A stretch of DNA of 64,000 bases, taken from assembly GCA_039105265.1 (NCBI GenBank), contig JAPFFF010000043.1, forward strand, positions 744,001 through 808,000, written 5' to 3'. Origin of the DNA: Tritrichomonas musculus (Eukaryota; Parabasalia; Tritrichomonadida; Tritrichomonadidae). Below are positions 27,401-38,333 of this stretch, piece after piece. Position numbers and translations under genes: made by a program. The notes under the pieces were generated by a model. The model had not been told where the DNA came from, did no database searches, and was given only the letters and a program-made list of their open reading frames with translations. Each line of letters starts with the position of its first letter. Within the stretch, counting starts at the first letter, position 1.

Positions 27401-28276
27401 ATTTTGTGAAGCCGTTTTTTGCCAGGAATGATAGCAAATGTATGGTGTAAGCAGGTCATTTTCAATAAGGTCATTTTCGGCTTTTATGATCGTTCCATTT
27501 ACAATGTAATTGATGACAGTAAGCCGATTTATATCTGATGATAGAATGACTTTTTTATTACTAGGAAATTCATAGCTGATACGCTTTTTACCATATTCTA
27601 TGGTTACGTTTTCTGGTATATAAAAATAAGGAGACCCATATTCATAACAATATTCTTCATCATCGTGGATATCAATACTACAGGTTACTTTGCTTGTGTA
27701 AAATATATTTAGCTGATCATTATCGGATTCATAAATATAAAATGTGGATAGAAAAGATGAAACGTAAATATTTGAAACATTGAATTTACGTACATTAATA
27801 TTGCTAGAGTATAGATATAATGACTTTGAGGCACCTTTGAGAGATAATGTACTGCATATAACTTCATTGCATTTTAGATATACACTATCACTTTGAGCTG
27901 GATTAATATTTTCAAAAGAAATATTAACACCTTCAGCAATAATTGCTGAATGAAGGTTACTTTTTGATTCATCAGTAATGCTTGTTTGAATAGTTACTTC
28001 TGAAGAACTAATATCTTTGAATATAAAAATATAAAAAATATCATCTAAATAAAAATCATCTAGATTCACCGATTCATTATTATTTATAAGATTGATAGAA
28101 ATGTAACTTTCTCCATTATTATTTGCACCAAAATTTTTAATGAAATTAAGAGAAAAATAACTTTGATTGAACTCATCTGTGCAATTATAGCCACTAAACT
28201 CGCATCTCTTAAACGTAAATGAATTTGCCTTTTTTAATAATATAAGGAAGAAAACTTGTAGAAAAGGAATCAACAT
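24401..28276 (-). CDS. Large type I membrane (surface) protein, 1291 aa
   Basis: The N-terminus MLIPFLQVFFLILLKKANSF is a signal peptide. About 1200 residues of extracellular sequence follow, rich in N-glycosylation sites (NxS/T), Ser and acidic residues, with repeated beta-strand-like segments. Near residues 1240-1266 lies one transmembrane helix (IGAIIGIVVGAVVLIAIISI), then a short basic and acidic cytoplasmic tail ending SVGL. An Asp/Glu run occurs in the middle. No catalytic domain or known adhesin repeat is recognised. Role inferred as a cell-surface glycoprotein. An initiator TCATTTT has its A at 28285, 9 nt upstream of the ATG, fixing the start. Confidence 0.85.
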   Translation of the reverse strand: MLIPFLQVFFLILLKKANSFTFKRCEFSGYNCTDEFNQSYFSLNFIKNFGANNNGESYISINLINNNESVNLDDFYLDDIFYIFIFKDISSSEVTIQTSITDESKSNLHSAIIAEGVNISFENINPAQSDSVYLKCNEVICSTLSLKGASKSLYLYSSNINVRKFNVSNIYVSSFLSTFYIYESDNDQLNIFYTSKVTCSIDIHDDEEYCYEYGSPYFYIPENVTIEYGKKRISYEFPSNKKVILSSDINRLTVINYIVNGTIIKAENDLIENDLLTPYICYHSWQKTASQNLPIIEGNWPIVTKSEIAGYFLENGSYVSSYHKRFRIDGPFVFKAKNYPVNDFSRTTLYLAERSSSFYIMDNYVQFVDNLTIENEGEASLSFEGTTAQFDDYYYIFANSPNLTIFANAMNELNLIGNARVVYKRISNSFQRFKSVVNFQEGGVISVPYSVDYESLSKSFGKLYEEYLTDNKLTEPESDKVSEWSNFYIKFALSKIGDFADILNDLENKVVPLTIVPVEEDDDNDDDDVVSTLSIARNDFPITALYKNGLNKTSNVICAKSGSIGNLTSWNTRVGMNILRGIFGDPDDEEIVEIFERFVPSFSNTYITSEFEETEDGRCIGFRPTSIPGSSFEFIFYTSNETYIQILEKIELVVTLTESDLDASSKIKSNITKNFIVVVLDDLPEGKAINLGGIRGDSNVFLLGFKSASISDIYQMFDDLDALNWTELGSDEYELQENRIYQSFFSKISKYQVKASVTFSSIQSFIVANVDYFGTHINCQNFYAASSSFSNLEQLKNDFNAVTTLTESVTYKKMADLEFNDLVIFPLSFDPLNLLVVDQINFTQNYWHLRLDGILNDDTFKIKEKVNYTIDASKIKGKMIVYSYTSNISFNIPESTVEDGLEVKAISVNSHFTTNLRIKEIPGMMTLENNENTKRVKSFIKRIKSFLNEPKVALLSDDESDEVESITFTGNWSKVERVLGSFEINTGSEKAVVNDVPIVALQSLDVRSEKDIEVSGEGKADELRSVKFVNPQIISQRKVMNYTNLNVSFTNLTFTGSSPSLLVSSKGDTKTVITDDVKVSTGTAARINNQELVVEKSFEFGPESSLIATRVITNNPDLILNYRLASIPPVPGFLTGDNKPKSLTLNYIGESDNIDHITDYSQFVGVSRDLLKFKDQSECDGFKEKVKLSSDFYSEFEGDDRVVDVACNNDGSLFFNVTSLPTGAIKIPSEYSVVEKSSKKKFPIGAIIGIVVGAVVLIAIISILIWYFAFHKKKLNLSKELSDREEDSVGL

Positions 28277-28280
28277 TATG

Positions 28281-28287
28281 AAAATGA
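28281..28287 (-). promoter_or_regulatory. Inr-like initiator
   Basis: TCATTTT on the minus strand, A at 28285, 9 nt before the ATG at 28276. Confidence 0.5.
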
Positions 28288-29798
28288 TTTTCGGAAAATA
28301 TACAAGCTTATATTTTTTAAATCTAGATTTATCTTTTAATATAAAAATTATTTTTCTGAAATTATATAATATTTTAATTTTTACATATTATTAAATATTA
28401 TATAATAGATTAATACAGGAAAAATACTTTAAATAACAATATATTTATATTTATTTTTATTTCTGTTAGCTCACAAAAACCAATCTCAAAAAAAATAAAA
28501 TGTATCATATCTCAAAATATAAAATATAAAATTTAATTTTAATCAACTTTTGTGTATATCTATACTATTTTTTAAATATTATAATATAATATTTATATAT
28601 TTATATTTATAAACACAATATAATCAGATTTCAAATTTATTTCATTTTGTAAAGATGATTGTCTCAAATGTTTTTATTTTGTTTCAAATTAAAAGTATTG
28701 AAAAATAAAACGTGCATCGAAAAATCTAAGAAGTTATATAAATCATTTTAAATATATTATTAAAAGATAATTATTTTATTGGAGAAAAAAAATTGAATTT
28801 CTAAAATATCGTATATCCGTTCAAACAATTATTTTAAAGTATTTTGATAGTTATTTATTAAAATGATTATTACATTGACAAATAGTAATTTATATAAAAT
28901 ATTATATTTTATTTCTCACAAATTTAGTTTGATTACTGATTTATTTCTGAGTGAAAATAAAAAATGAATTAGATTAATTACGGTAGGTTTAAAAAAGACA
29001 TTTTTAAGGGTGAAATTGGATATGATTTGTGAAGAATCATTCAAAAAATTGAATGTCATTTCAAAATTCATCAACAATTTACCGAAAAGAAAATAATCTC
29101 ATACAAAAACCGCTTTTTTGAATGGTTTCATTTAAAATCTCTGATTTTTTTTTTTTTTTAATATATTCATTCACTCAATCCACTTTTACTATATATATAT
29201 ATATATATATAAGTATTTTTGAAGTACTACAAAGCTATTCAATTTAGTATTTTGCCTTGATTCAAAAATAATGTTACTAATCACTTATATAATTAAAAAA
29301 TTTTGGCATTTGGTTCTTTTATTTCATGTTTGAATACAATATTAAGATATATTAATAACTATTTCAGATTTTAAAAGATTATCCTGTTTTGACAAACTAT
29401 TACTTGATTTTCAAATAAAAAATGCTTTTCTAAATAAAATTTGAAATATTTCATATAACAAGTCATATCATAAAATTTTATTTTCTAAAATCAAAATTCA
29501 CTTTAAAAAAATGCATGAATCAATAAAAAATTAATTATAGAACATGATTTTATAAAAAATAATCCAAAAAATACACTAGAAATAAAAGGGTCAAACGCGA
29601 ACTCTTCATTTTTTTTTTGGGTAGTGACCCAAAAAAAAAATTTGTGGTCGGGTTAATATTTTGGGGTGACCTTTCGAAGGTTTAGTTAGGTCTTATTTAA
29701 ATAATAAATATTTCTAATAATAATTATAAGAATTATGAAGAAAAATTGATTTTTTTTTATTTGAATAATAAAAAGGAAATGACATGTGAAATAAAAAA
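28288..29798. other. 1.5 kb AT-rich intergenic DNA
   Basis: Contains a (TA)n run at about 29191-29211 and a hairpin around GGGTAGTGACCC flanked by T and A runs (about 29610-29641). No gene recognised. Confidence 0.5.
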
Positions 29799-29805
29799 TC
29801 ATTTT
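29799..29805 (+). promoter_or_regulatory. Inr-like initiator
   Basis: TCATTTT with its A at 29801, 15 nt before the ATG at 29816. Confidence 0.45.
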
Positions 29806-29815
29806 TATTTGCTAA

Positions 29816-31540
29816 ATGGATGAGAATCAATTAATAACGAAAGATGCTGATGAATTTCTATCATTAAATTCTAAAAGATATGAAGTTTTTTCCAAAATCT
29901 ATGACATAACAGAAGAAACGTATCAAGATACAATTCAAGATATCCAAAATCACAAAGATATCCTCTTTAAAGATCATTCAAGTTCAATTTTCTTTTTTTA
30001 TAACATTGTTCACGCATCAAAATTTCGATTTAAAAAGCTTGAATTAATTTTAGATATTTGCATCTATTTTTCGTCAGAAATAAAGAAAAACAATACCACA
30101 GATATAGAATTAATTATGATATGTTATTTCTTTTCAAATGGTCTCAATTATCTTTTCAGCAAAAATTTTTTCTCTATTGAATCAATTACAGAAGTATCAT
30201 TCAATTCAGACGAAATTTTCATAACGTTTTTACCCGAAATAACAGAATATGACAGTGAATCTTCAAAGAATATTATGAAGAAGAAGAAAACGACGAATTG
30301 AAAGAATATTATGAATTTGTCAAATCCAATCCAAAAGACCACTTTTTGAATCGTCAATTGAATTATCATCCATCATCACTTCACAAGTCAATTCGAGAAG
30401 ATGACATAGAAACATTTCAATCAATATTATCAAAAAATAATTATGATTTTAATTATCGAATAAAAAAATCATTTTATGAAAGAATAAAAATGATAATTGG
30501 ATGAAGATATGTCATTAATTCAAATTGCAGCTTTTTATGGGTCATTGAATATATTCAAATTTTTATTTATTCAAAAAAACATAGAATTTAATAAAAATTT
30601 ATTAAGTTATGCTTATGCAGGTGAAAACATTGAAATAATTCATTTATGTGAACAAAAATGTAAAATTGAAAAAGCTTATTTTCAACCAATTTTCATTCAT
30701 AGACAAGATTTTTTAGATTATTGTATTGAAAATTATGAAAATGAAATAAATAATGATGAAATTTCAATGATTAAAAATATATTAAAAAATTTTGTTATTA
30801 ATGAAGATAATATCTATGAAATTTTGAATTATGAATCACTTTCATGTTCACTTTTCGCATCAAATTTTGATGTGTTTGAAAAATGTTTAAGAAAAATCAT
30901 TTTTATTGTTAGAAATTATGATAATTTAGATAATATTATCTTTCAAAGAGATTATTCTTTAATATGTAATTGTTTGTTTGATTTTGAATTGTTTAAATTT
31001 CTTTATTCTCAAAGAAAACCTCAAATTGAAAAATTGAAAATTGGTTCATATTTTCTTGCTATGATGAATTCTGCTTTAAACAATGCAAATGATACTTTAA
31101 AATTTTTGTTCTTTGAATTAAAAGAAAATAAACTATATTGTTATGAATGTTTTAGAATTGGATTGAGATTTAATCATGATTTTGCGAATTTTATTCTCGA
31201 TTTTCAATTGAATGAAAATCATGAAGATCAAAAGTCACTTTTTCATTTCTTTAAATCAAAAATTGATTTAAAAGATGCTTTAAATGCTATTAAATGGTAT
31301 AATGAAGATATTGTCGTTAAAATGATTCAATTATATGATATCATAAATGATAGTAGAATTAGAAAAATTTTTGTCAGAAAATTGATGAAAAATTTATCAA
31401 AGAAAATGGTTTTATCGCTTTTTGATAGATTATCGCCTATTTTGCCAAGCGATTACTGGAATGATATTAAATGCAATTTAAAGGAAATGGGTTATTTAGA
31501 AATATTTGAATACATTAAAAACAATATTTCACATGTTTAA
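29816..31540 (+). pseudogene. DUF3447-type ankyrin gene with two frameshifts
   Basis: Three overlapping frames (29816-30301, about 30250-30504, 30497-31540) together give one DUF3447-type protein of about 570 residues: helical N-terminus, middle block, then MSLIQIAAFYGSLNIFKFLFIQKNIEFNKNL, which matches the genes at 20.4 and 43.7 kb. The frame changes once within the GAAGAAGAAGAAAACG stretch (about 30250-30290) and again near 30495. Both lie by simple repeats, so slippage in evolution or sequencing error are both possible. Upstream initiator and ATG are intact, suggesting recent loss or an assembly error. The 3' part has no further separate ankyrin islands. Confidence 0.75.
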
Positions 31541-33447
31541 TAAAAAGCAAACCTAAACTTTAATATAGCAATTTTGTTCTTTTTTTAGAGAATCTGAAGA
31601 TGGTTTTTATATAACTTTACTATATTGTAAATTTAGTTTTTTATTCTTAAAGATTAATTAATTAAATTATTCTTAACGATAAATTATTCTTAAGTCCAAT
31701 TTTTATACCCCAAGACTTAACAAGATGCTATTATGTAATATAATTTATCGTTATACTATTTTAATATTTTATTTTTAAATATTAATACATTTTAAAATAA
31801 TAAAACCAATTTTAGAACTCAACTTTTATTTTATTCTACATGAATCACCTTTGTCATCTGATAAATTAAGAAAAATAACTATTAAAAGTTTCAGTAGCAA
31901 TGTAATTGATTGATTCTTCAATATTTATGTTTTCTTTAGCTGAAACTTCGAAATACTTAAAATCATACTCTTTTTTTATTTTTTCCAATTCTGGTATCAC
32001 TAATTGGTTTCTTCTTTTGAGATCGCATTTATTAAGTAGAACTACAACTGGTATTTGACCAATTTCTTCTCTTATTTCTTTGAAGAGTCTCATTGAATAA
32101 TCCAATGTTTCATCATAAACTAAATCAATAACAATAATAATAAAATCATTAGGGTTAAAATAAGTTCTAATTATATCATGGAAAATTTCTTTTCCACCTG
32201 TATCCCATATCTGAAGTTTTACTTTATTTCCACCAAAATTAAGATATTTTACACGAAAATCAACTCCAACTGTAGCCATTGAACAATCAAAATATTCATT
32301 ATTAATGTATCTATAAAAAATATTAGTTTTCCCTGTGCAACTTCCGCCTAAAATAACGGCCTTGAAATCAATTTGAGATTCATTAACTGAAATATTTTTA
32401 TTATTAAGTAATGAACATCCTGTAAAAGCATCCGATTCAATTTTTGTTAGTTTATTAAGAAATTTAACTTCTTTTAATCTTTTACAATTTTTAAAAGCAA
32501 ATTGATGGATTAAGTAAACAGATCGCGGAATAGTTATTTCTGTAAATGAGCACAACTTAAAAGTGGAAGTTTCAATCGATGTAATTGAAGATGAAGATTG
32601 AAATGAAATACTTTTCATCGAACAACAATGATTAAAAGCATTATTTCCAATTGATTGAACAGAAGAAGGAATTGTTATTTGTTCCAATGATGTGCACCAA
32701 TAAAAAGCGTGGTCGCCAATAAAATTAACAGAAGAAGGAATTGATATCTCTTTCAATCTTCTACAATAGGCAAATGAAAACGAATCAATAGAGCATACAG
32801 AAGGAGGAATTTTAACCTGAACTAATGATGAACACTTACTAAAAGCGTTGCTTTTAATGTATTCTACAGAAGTAGGAATTATGATTTCTTTCAACCTACA
32901 ACAATCACAAAATGCAAATTGATTAATTGATATTACAGAAGAAGGAATTATGATTTCTTTCAAATTTATACAACCTCTAAAAGTATCATCTTCAATGGAT
33001 ATAATGGGAGAATCAATTGATACTCGTGTTAATGATGAACAGCTACAGAAAGCTTTATGTCCAATAAATTTAACAGATGAAGGAATTGTTATATGAGTCA
33101 AAGATTCGCATAATCCTTTACGTTCTAGATCAATAATTCGTGATAAGGTTCCATTGGTCGCATATTCAGAAATAATTACTGGAAATGGTTGATTTTCAAA
33201 ATTATTGGGACTATAACCAATGAATTTTAAGACTGCGGGATGATCTAAACTCGCATTTATATTAACTTCTCGTGATAAATTAAGCATATCTTCTTGTGAA
33301 TTAACATTTACAGGTGCAAATAAGATCTTTGCTGCATAAATCTGCCCTGTTTCTGTATCTTTAATTTTATAAACTTCACCAAACTGACCTCTATCAATTT
33401 TGTTGAGCTTGATGTATTTAATAAGATCAGGATTTTGTTCTGTTATA

Positions 33448-35701
33448 GAGTGTCGGGAAAAAGTGGGTTTCAATAGGAATAAGTGGGTTTCATATCACAT
33501 TTTTAATTCAAATATTCAATTTAAATTCAATACTTTTTTAAAAATTGAATAAAAAACTTTAAAAATTCAAAAGAATCAAATTTTTTTAAAAAAAACTGAT
33601 TATTATTACAAAACGATCTTTGAATTGGCTTGTAATGCATATAAATAGCATTTTGATAACTTTTTTACAAAAATTGAAGAATATCATATTCGATTTGATA
33701 ATTTTTTTTTTCGATATATTGGCTATTTTATAGTTTAAAACACTTGAAATCTTTATTCAATTGCGGCAAAGCTATTAATTTGAAGAATTGAGAAAAAAGT
33801 TTTAATAATATTCTTTTTTAGATCATCCAAAGTAGTTCAACAACTGTATAAAATAAAGTGAATTATAATAATAAAATTAATAATAAAAATAAATTAATAG
33901 AGAATTAAAAATTTAGGTTTTTAATTAAGATGTAATAAATCATTATTTCAATTATCATCATTTTTATTCTTTTTTTGCTTGTTTATGAATGCTGGAATTG
34001 GAATTCTATAACTTTTATTTGTTTCTTGCGACTTTTTTTTCTGGAAAATGTATAATTGGTTTGGTGAAATCGGTAAATGAGATTGAATCAAATGTTCGAT
34101 GTATTCAATTGTATAATGCCTTATTCTTGAGCATAATAAAATGTTAAAAGTTGCAAAAACTTGAACACATGAAATGTTTACAAATTGAACTTGAGAATCT
34201 ATTCCAATACATCTAAATGCTGCTCGGCAACTCAACGATGTTGTAGCCTGTATCAATGAATTGTGAATGCGTATGATTTGATTAGTTTGTCTTGTGAGAT
34301 TGTGGTTATAACGATAATTGGACATGAATCTTTTGGCAGTAGCAAATATCCCCAAGTCAAGGGGCTGGGTTTGTTCTGAAGAATGTGCGGGTAATATATG
34401 GATAATTAAATTTTCATTTGAAAGATCAATATTTTCAAGGATATTAATATGAGCCCCCAAACCGTCATAAATTAATAAGGCAGGGCCGAAATAATTAAAT
34501 GCTTCTCTTGTTTCATGCAATTTTGGTAAAAAAACTGAGGTAAACCAATGAGAAAAGGCATCATAATTTATAAATCCACTTTCAGTATGGACAATTTGAA
34601 AAGATTCTGGGGATAAATGGTCAAATATTTCTGAATCTACTGAGCTTCTTTGAACGACATATTGAGGTTTGCAAAACAAACCGTAAGGATTTATACAAGC
34701 TAGACATGTAGCATGCTTAGTGGCTCTTGAAACTGGAAAAGGAGCAGATGTTTTATTGTAATTGATAGGAACTATTACTCAATGTCTTTGTGCATCTGCA
34801 AAATCTGAGTGCCCCATTTCGTCCAGATTGAATACAAATTGCAGAGGAATTCCTTTAACCTTTCTGCTTAATAAATTAATGTTATTCTCTATATCTTCAA
34901 TATTAACATTAAGTCGTGAGTCTTCTAATGGCACTCCAAGCACACTTTTAAAAAGAGAACTAAAATTATTTCTAATTAAATGTCTAACTGTATCGGAGTA
35001 TAGATTTTTTCTAAAATTCTCATTAATAAACTTGATGATGTCGTCATAAGATGGATAAATTTCTTCTGCATGCAATCTTTTAATTTCTTTTTCTAGAAGT
35101 GACAACTCGGCATCATTTAGTTTTGATGGTCTTCCATCTATTCCTTCACCACGGAGGAATTTCTGATGATCTTTCCTTACAAGCTGTCTTGAAACTCCAA
35201 AGACATCTGCTATTTTCTGATATGAAACATTTATTGTATCATTTTTCATCCATTGACAGATTAATCCCACCTGTTCAAAAAATGATGTTGACATTTGGAA
35301 TTCTTGTGATTGAACAATTTGATTGAATAGCATCTGTTCGATTAGATCTCCTTTGAACGGATTTATGATATCTTTTGGACCTTTTAATTCCTTGCTGCTT
35401 GCCATTAATGTTAAAAGTGAGATTATTAAATTTTCTTGTGAATTTTTTCAATGCATATTTCTTTCGTTTCTTTCAATTTTCAATAAAAAGATAACAATTT
35501 TTCTAAGGAATATTTCAATATAAATTTCAATTATATTTCAATTTTTTATTAAACCTCTTTTAAAAAGCTGAAATTTTTATCAAAAGAATGAAACCTACTT
35601 ACACTTTTTCAGAGAAATTGCTAAAAGTCTTTGAAATTTGAATGCTAAAAGTGATGTGAAACCGGCTTAATCCTATTGAAACCCACTTTTTCCCGACACT
35701 C
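33448..35701 (-). mobile_element. pogo/Tigger-like DNA transposon (Tc1/mariner superfamily), 2254 bp
   Basis: The termini GAGTGTCGGGAAAAAGTGGG and their inverted copy lie between TA dinucleotides (33446-33447 and 35702-35703), the Tc1/mariner target duplication. The inverted repeats extend about 50 bp with a few mismatches; AAGTGGGTTTCA occurs twice in the left arm. The inside codes for a pogo-like transposase on the minus strand. The insertion lies five bases after the start of the host kinase/LRR/GTPase gene's start codon (33448 side reads into its body). Confidence 0.9.
33948..35405 (-). pseudogene. pogo-like transposase with one in-frame stop
   Basis: From ATG 35405 the frame encodes a helix-turn-helix region (YQKIADVFGVSRQLVRKDHQKF) and first catalytic Asp in FNLDEMG. 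A TGA at 34779-34781 interrupts it, then the same frame continues to 33948 with LIYDGLGAH (second Asp) and QTQPLDLG (third Asp, 35 residues later), the DDD arrangement of pogo/Tigger DDE_1 transposases. About 485 codons overall, normal for the family. A CGA-to-TGA change would explain the stop. The second part has no ATG at its beginning. No other disruption seen, so inactivation appears recent. Confidence 0.85.
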
Positions 35702-35801
35702 TAGTCATGTAAAAATACACAAACAAATTTAAATTCAATTTGAAATTGAATAGTTGATTTTTGAAATAAACTAAAAATCTCATTTATCTTAACATTATAA
35801 T

Positions 35802-35809
35802 TGTTATAT
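35802..35809. repeat. 8-bp target-site duplication, left copy
   Basis: TGTTATAT, identical to 36943-36950. Confidence 0.8.
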
Positions 35810-36942
35810 TACACCCCGAGCTAAAGTCTATTTTAAACGGCTCTTATTACATCAAAATATCATTTATTCAAAAAGCCAAAAAAGAGCATATTTCATGAAA
35901 ATAAAAACGTTTTTTTTTTTAGTTTTTTGGTTAACAAGTTTATCTTTATATTTATATATATATATTAAAATTTGGTTAACAAAATTAATAAAAAAAACTT
36001 AACGTTTTCCAAAAATAACGAGCTGTAATAAGGACCTTTCAATTTGTTTTATATGGCTGAAATTTCAATAGTCTCTTGTAATAAGAATTCAATACTCCTG
36101 CTTTAAGGAGTATTGAAATTATTTTATTCGTCAAATAATTGAATACTTTTTGCTTTAAGGTTTGAGTACTTTGCTTTAAGGATTCAATACTTTAAATACA
36201 TTTTCAGAGTATTTTATAGAGTATTTTTTACAAAAATATTGGATATATTGCATTATCTTTTTGTCCTCACGACAATTAAATTGCACAATATACTTATATA
36301 TTTAAGATTATATATAAAAACATTTATTATTAATATCAAGATACAAAATAAGACAAATTTCGTTTTAATTCAACCGAACATTTTGCTTTAGATAATCATA
36401 ATATCTATAATTATAATGCAATATTATTATTAATTTCATAAAAAAAATCTTATATATCTATAAATAACCAAAATATTTATATATTTATAATAATAAATTT
36501 CTTTCAATTTTTAAAGAAATAAAAAAGTCCATTTATTCCTATCATAAAATGGTTTAATATAATGTTTTATATTTATTTTGATATATATAAATGTTTGAAT
36601 ATTCTAAATAATAAATATATTATTTTTAATCGTTTAAAAACCAAAAAATTAATGTTCTTACATTTTGGGCTTTTTCAATTTATGTAATAAGATTTGAGAA
36701 ATACTGTAATAAGGAAAAAATCTTTGATTTTTCGAACAAAAATTATAAATATATGATAAGTATAAGATTATAAATTTAAATAATTTTTTTATTTATATAT
36801 ATATTTGTAATTAAACAAGATACTCTTATTTATAATTTTTTTAATTAAGGTCATAAGTTCGTTTGGCAGCTCGTCTTTTTTTTTTTAAAAAAAAATTCTT
36901 ATTACATTTTTATTTTTGAAAATGTAATAAGCTCGGGGTGTA
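35810..36942. mobile_element. Non-autonomous DNA element, 1133 bp, TIR TACACCCCGAGCT
   Basis: Perfect 13-bp terminal inverted repeats TACACCCCGAGCT within an 8-bp target duplication TGTTATAT. No coding frame. The motif TGTAATAAG or its reverse CTTATTACA recurs several times inside (near 35850, 36022, 36075, 36685, 36713, 36896, 36923), a plausible set of transposase-binding subterminal repeats. A short cluster of TTTGCTTTAAGG repeats lies at about 36105-36185. The 8-bp duplication suits a hAT-like or similar family, but the TIR does not match the hAT YARNG start. Family uncertain. Confidence 0.8.
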
Positions 36943-36950
36943 TGTTATAT
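36943..36950. repeat. 8-bp target-site duplication, right copy
   Basis: TGTTATAT, matching 35802-35809. Confidence 0.8.
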
Positions 36951-37157
36951 ATTTTAAAAATATTTATATTTAGTAAAATATAGATTAGGGGAGTACTTCT
37001 AATTTGAATAAAAAGATTCAATGAGCTTTCTCAAATCGAAAATAACGAATAAATTATAGAAAAAATATTGAATTAATATAATATATAATTATTTTTTTAT
37101 ATTATTGAAATATATATATTAATATGATAATTTCTATTTCTGTATATATATTATTAT

Positions 37158-37165
37158 ATATATAT
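37158..37165. repeat. 8-bp target-site duplication, left copy
   Basis: ATATATAT; the empty site in copy B at 57591-57600 carries a single such stretch. Confidence 0.8.
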
Positions 37166-37824
37166 TAGGGTGGTCAAATTTACCCAAATGTGCATTTTTT
37201 AAAAAATGTGGGCCAAAATGTGGGTTTAATGTGTCACAACGTGGGCCAATTCAAATTGTTTTGATTCTATATATAAAGTTATAAATTATCAATTTACAAA
37301 TCGCTATCAGATTATTTATTTAAATATATATGAAAATAATAATGATTTACATAGAATGGAAGAGATAAATTTATCTTTTAAAATAAAAATTTTCATTCAA
37401 ATTGTCTTTTACTTTTCATAGAAGAATAATTTTTATTTTCACAAAAATTAATAATTAAAAAAATAAATATATCTTATATAAAAAGCATTATAGTTATGAT
37501 ATTAAACAATATAGTAATGTATATTATAAATATAGGTATACATTATTAATAATTTATATATATGCTTAAAAAAAAAAAATTTGGCCCATTTTGGCCCAAC
37601 TTGGCCCATTTTAGCCCAAAATTTTTAGGATAATTTTCTGAAGATTTCAGACGATATTTGGTTGACCCATCCATTTATAATTGGGCCAAAATGGGCCAAA
37701 TTTTATTTATTTGTTTACATAGTATATAATAATAACTGATATATATAATTATGATAAACATCATTTCCTTGTTGAATATTATGAATTCATGCTTTTTTAT
37801 ACAAGATAAAATTAAATTTTATTG

Positions 37825-37883
37825 AATAAATTATTAAGTAGCTTTTTGAGGCTTCGCCTCAAAAAGCTACTTAATAATTTATT
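37825..37883. repeat. 28-bp perfect hairpin inside the hAT-like element
   Basis: The arms 37825-37852 and 37856-37883 pair completely around a TTC loop; the stem top is GAGGC-TTC-GCCTC. Confidence 0.9.
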
Positions 37884-38288
37884 TTTGATTCTCTTTTTTG
37901 CAACTTTTTGAGTATAGCATTTCCACTATTAAAAATATCTGATATTAATCTTTTTAAATTCATTTTTTTTTTTTTTAAAAAAAAAAAAATAAACTTTTTA
38001 TGTATAATTTTATTAAAAAATTGAAAAAAAACTAAATTTTTATACTTTTGAAATTCAGATTTTATTGAAAGAGAGCAGATAAAAAATTAATTCAAAAAAG
38101 ATTTTCTAAAGTTTTCTAAAAAATTACACAAAATGTTCGATGATGTCGACTAGTTTTTCAACTAACTTTATACCATATATTTTTTTTTCATATAAAAAAT
38201 AACTTTTTTTATGGTAGAATAATTAACCATGCCGATCAATATTTTAAATTTTTTTCTTCGCACACACTCACGCAATTATTTTCACAAA

Positions 38289-38290
<2 letters not shown>

Positions 38291-38332
<42 letters not shown>
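38291..38332 (+). repeat. Poly(A) tract of about 42
   Basis: Uninterrupted A-run inside the hAT-like element; length may be affected by sequencing. Confidence 0.85.

Positions 38333-38333
<1 letters not shown>

Larger units (their letters stand above)
31866..35708 (-). pseudogene. Kinase N-lobe / BspA-LRR / Rab-like GTPase fusion gene, split by a pogo-like transposon
   Basis: The main frame covers 31866-33445. It has a TKL-type kinase N-lobe (RGQFGEVYKI glycine loop, AAKI lysine) reaching only to about residue 105 with no HRD or DFG, then about ten BspA-like LRRs (ITIPSSVxxIGxxAFxxC), and from about residue 365 a Rab/Ras-like GTPase (GGSCTGKTN, WDTGGKE, NKCDL, EVSAKEN). WDTGGKE replaces the usual WDTAGQE, and no C-terminal cysteines are seen. 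A 2254-bp transposon (33448-35701) interrupts it; the original ATG is at 35706-35708, and ATG-ACT-ATA-ACA-GAA reads into the body if one TA is kept. No ATG restores the N-lobe after insertion. Probably inactive, though intact beyond the insertion. Confidence 0.8.

Noticed and set aside
29610-29641. T-run/GGGTAGTGACCC/A-run hairpin as a MITE
   Set aside because: No target duplication and too short to bound an element; probably a simple self-complementary sequence.
33471-33473. TTG start giving a slightly longer kinase/LRR/GTPase protein from within the transposon tip
   Set aside because: TTG is not an expected start here; the leading residues come from the pogo terminal repeat, and the native ATG is on the other side of the element.
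36090-36185. Possible CRISPR-like short repeats (TTTGCTTTAAGG)
   Set aside because: Only a few irregular copies without equal spacers, inside a transposon of a eukaryote.
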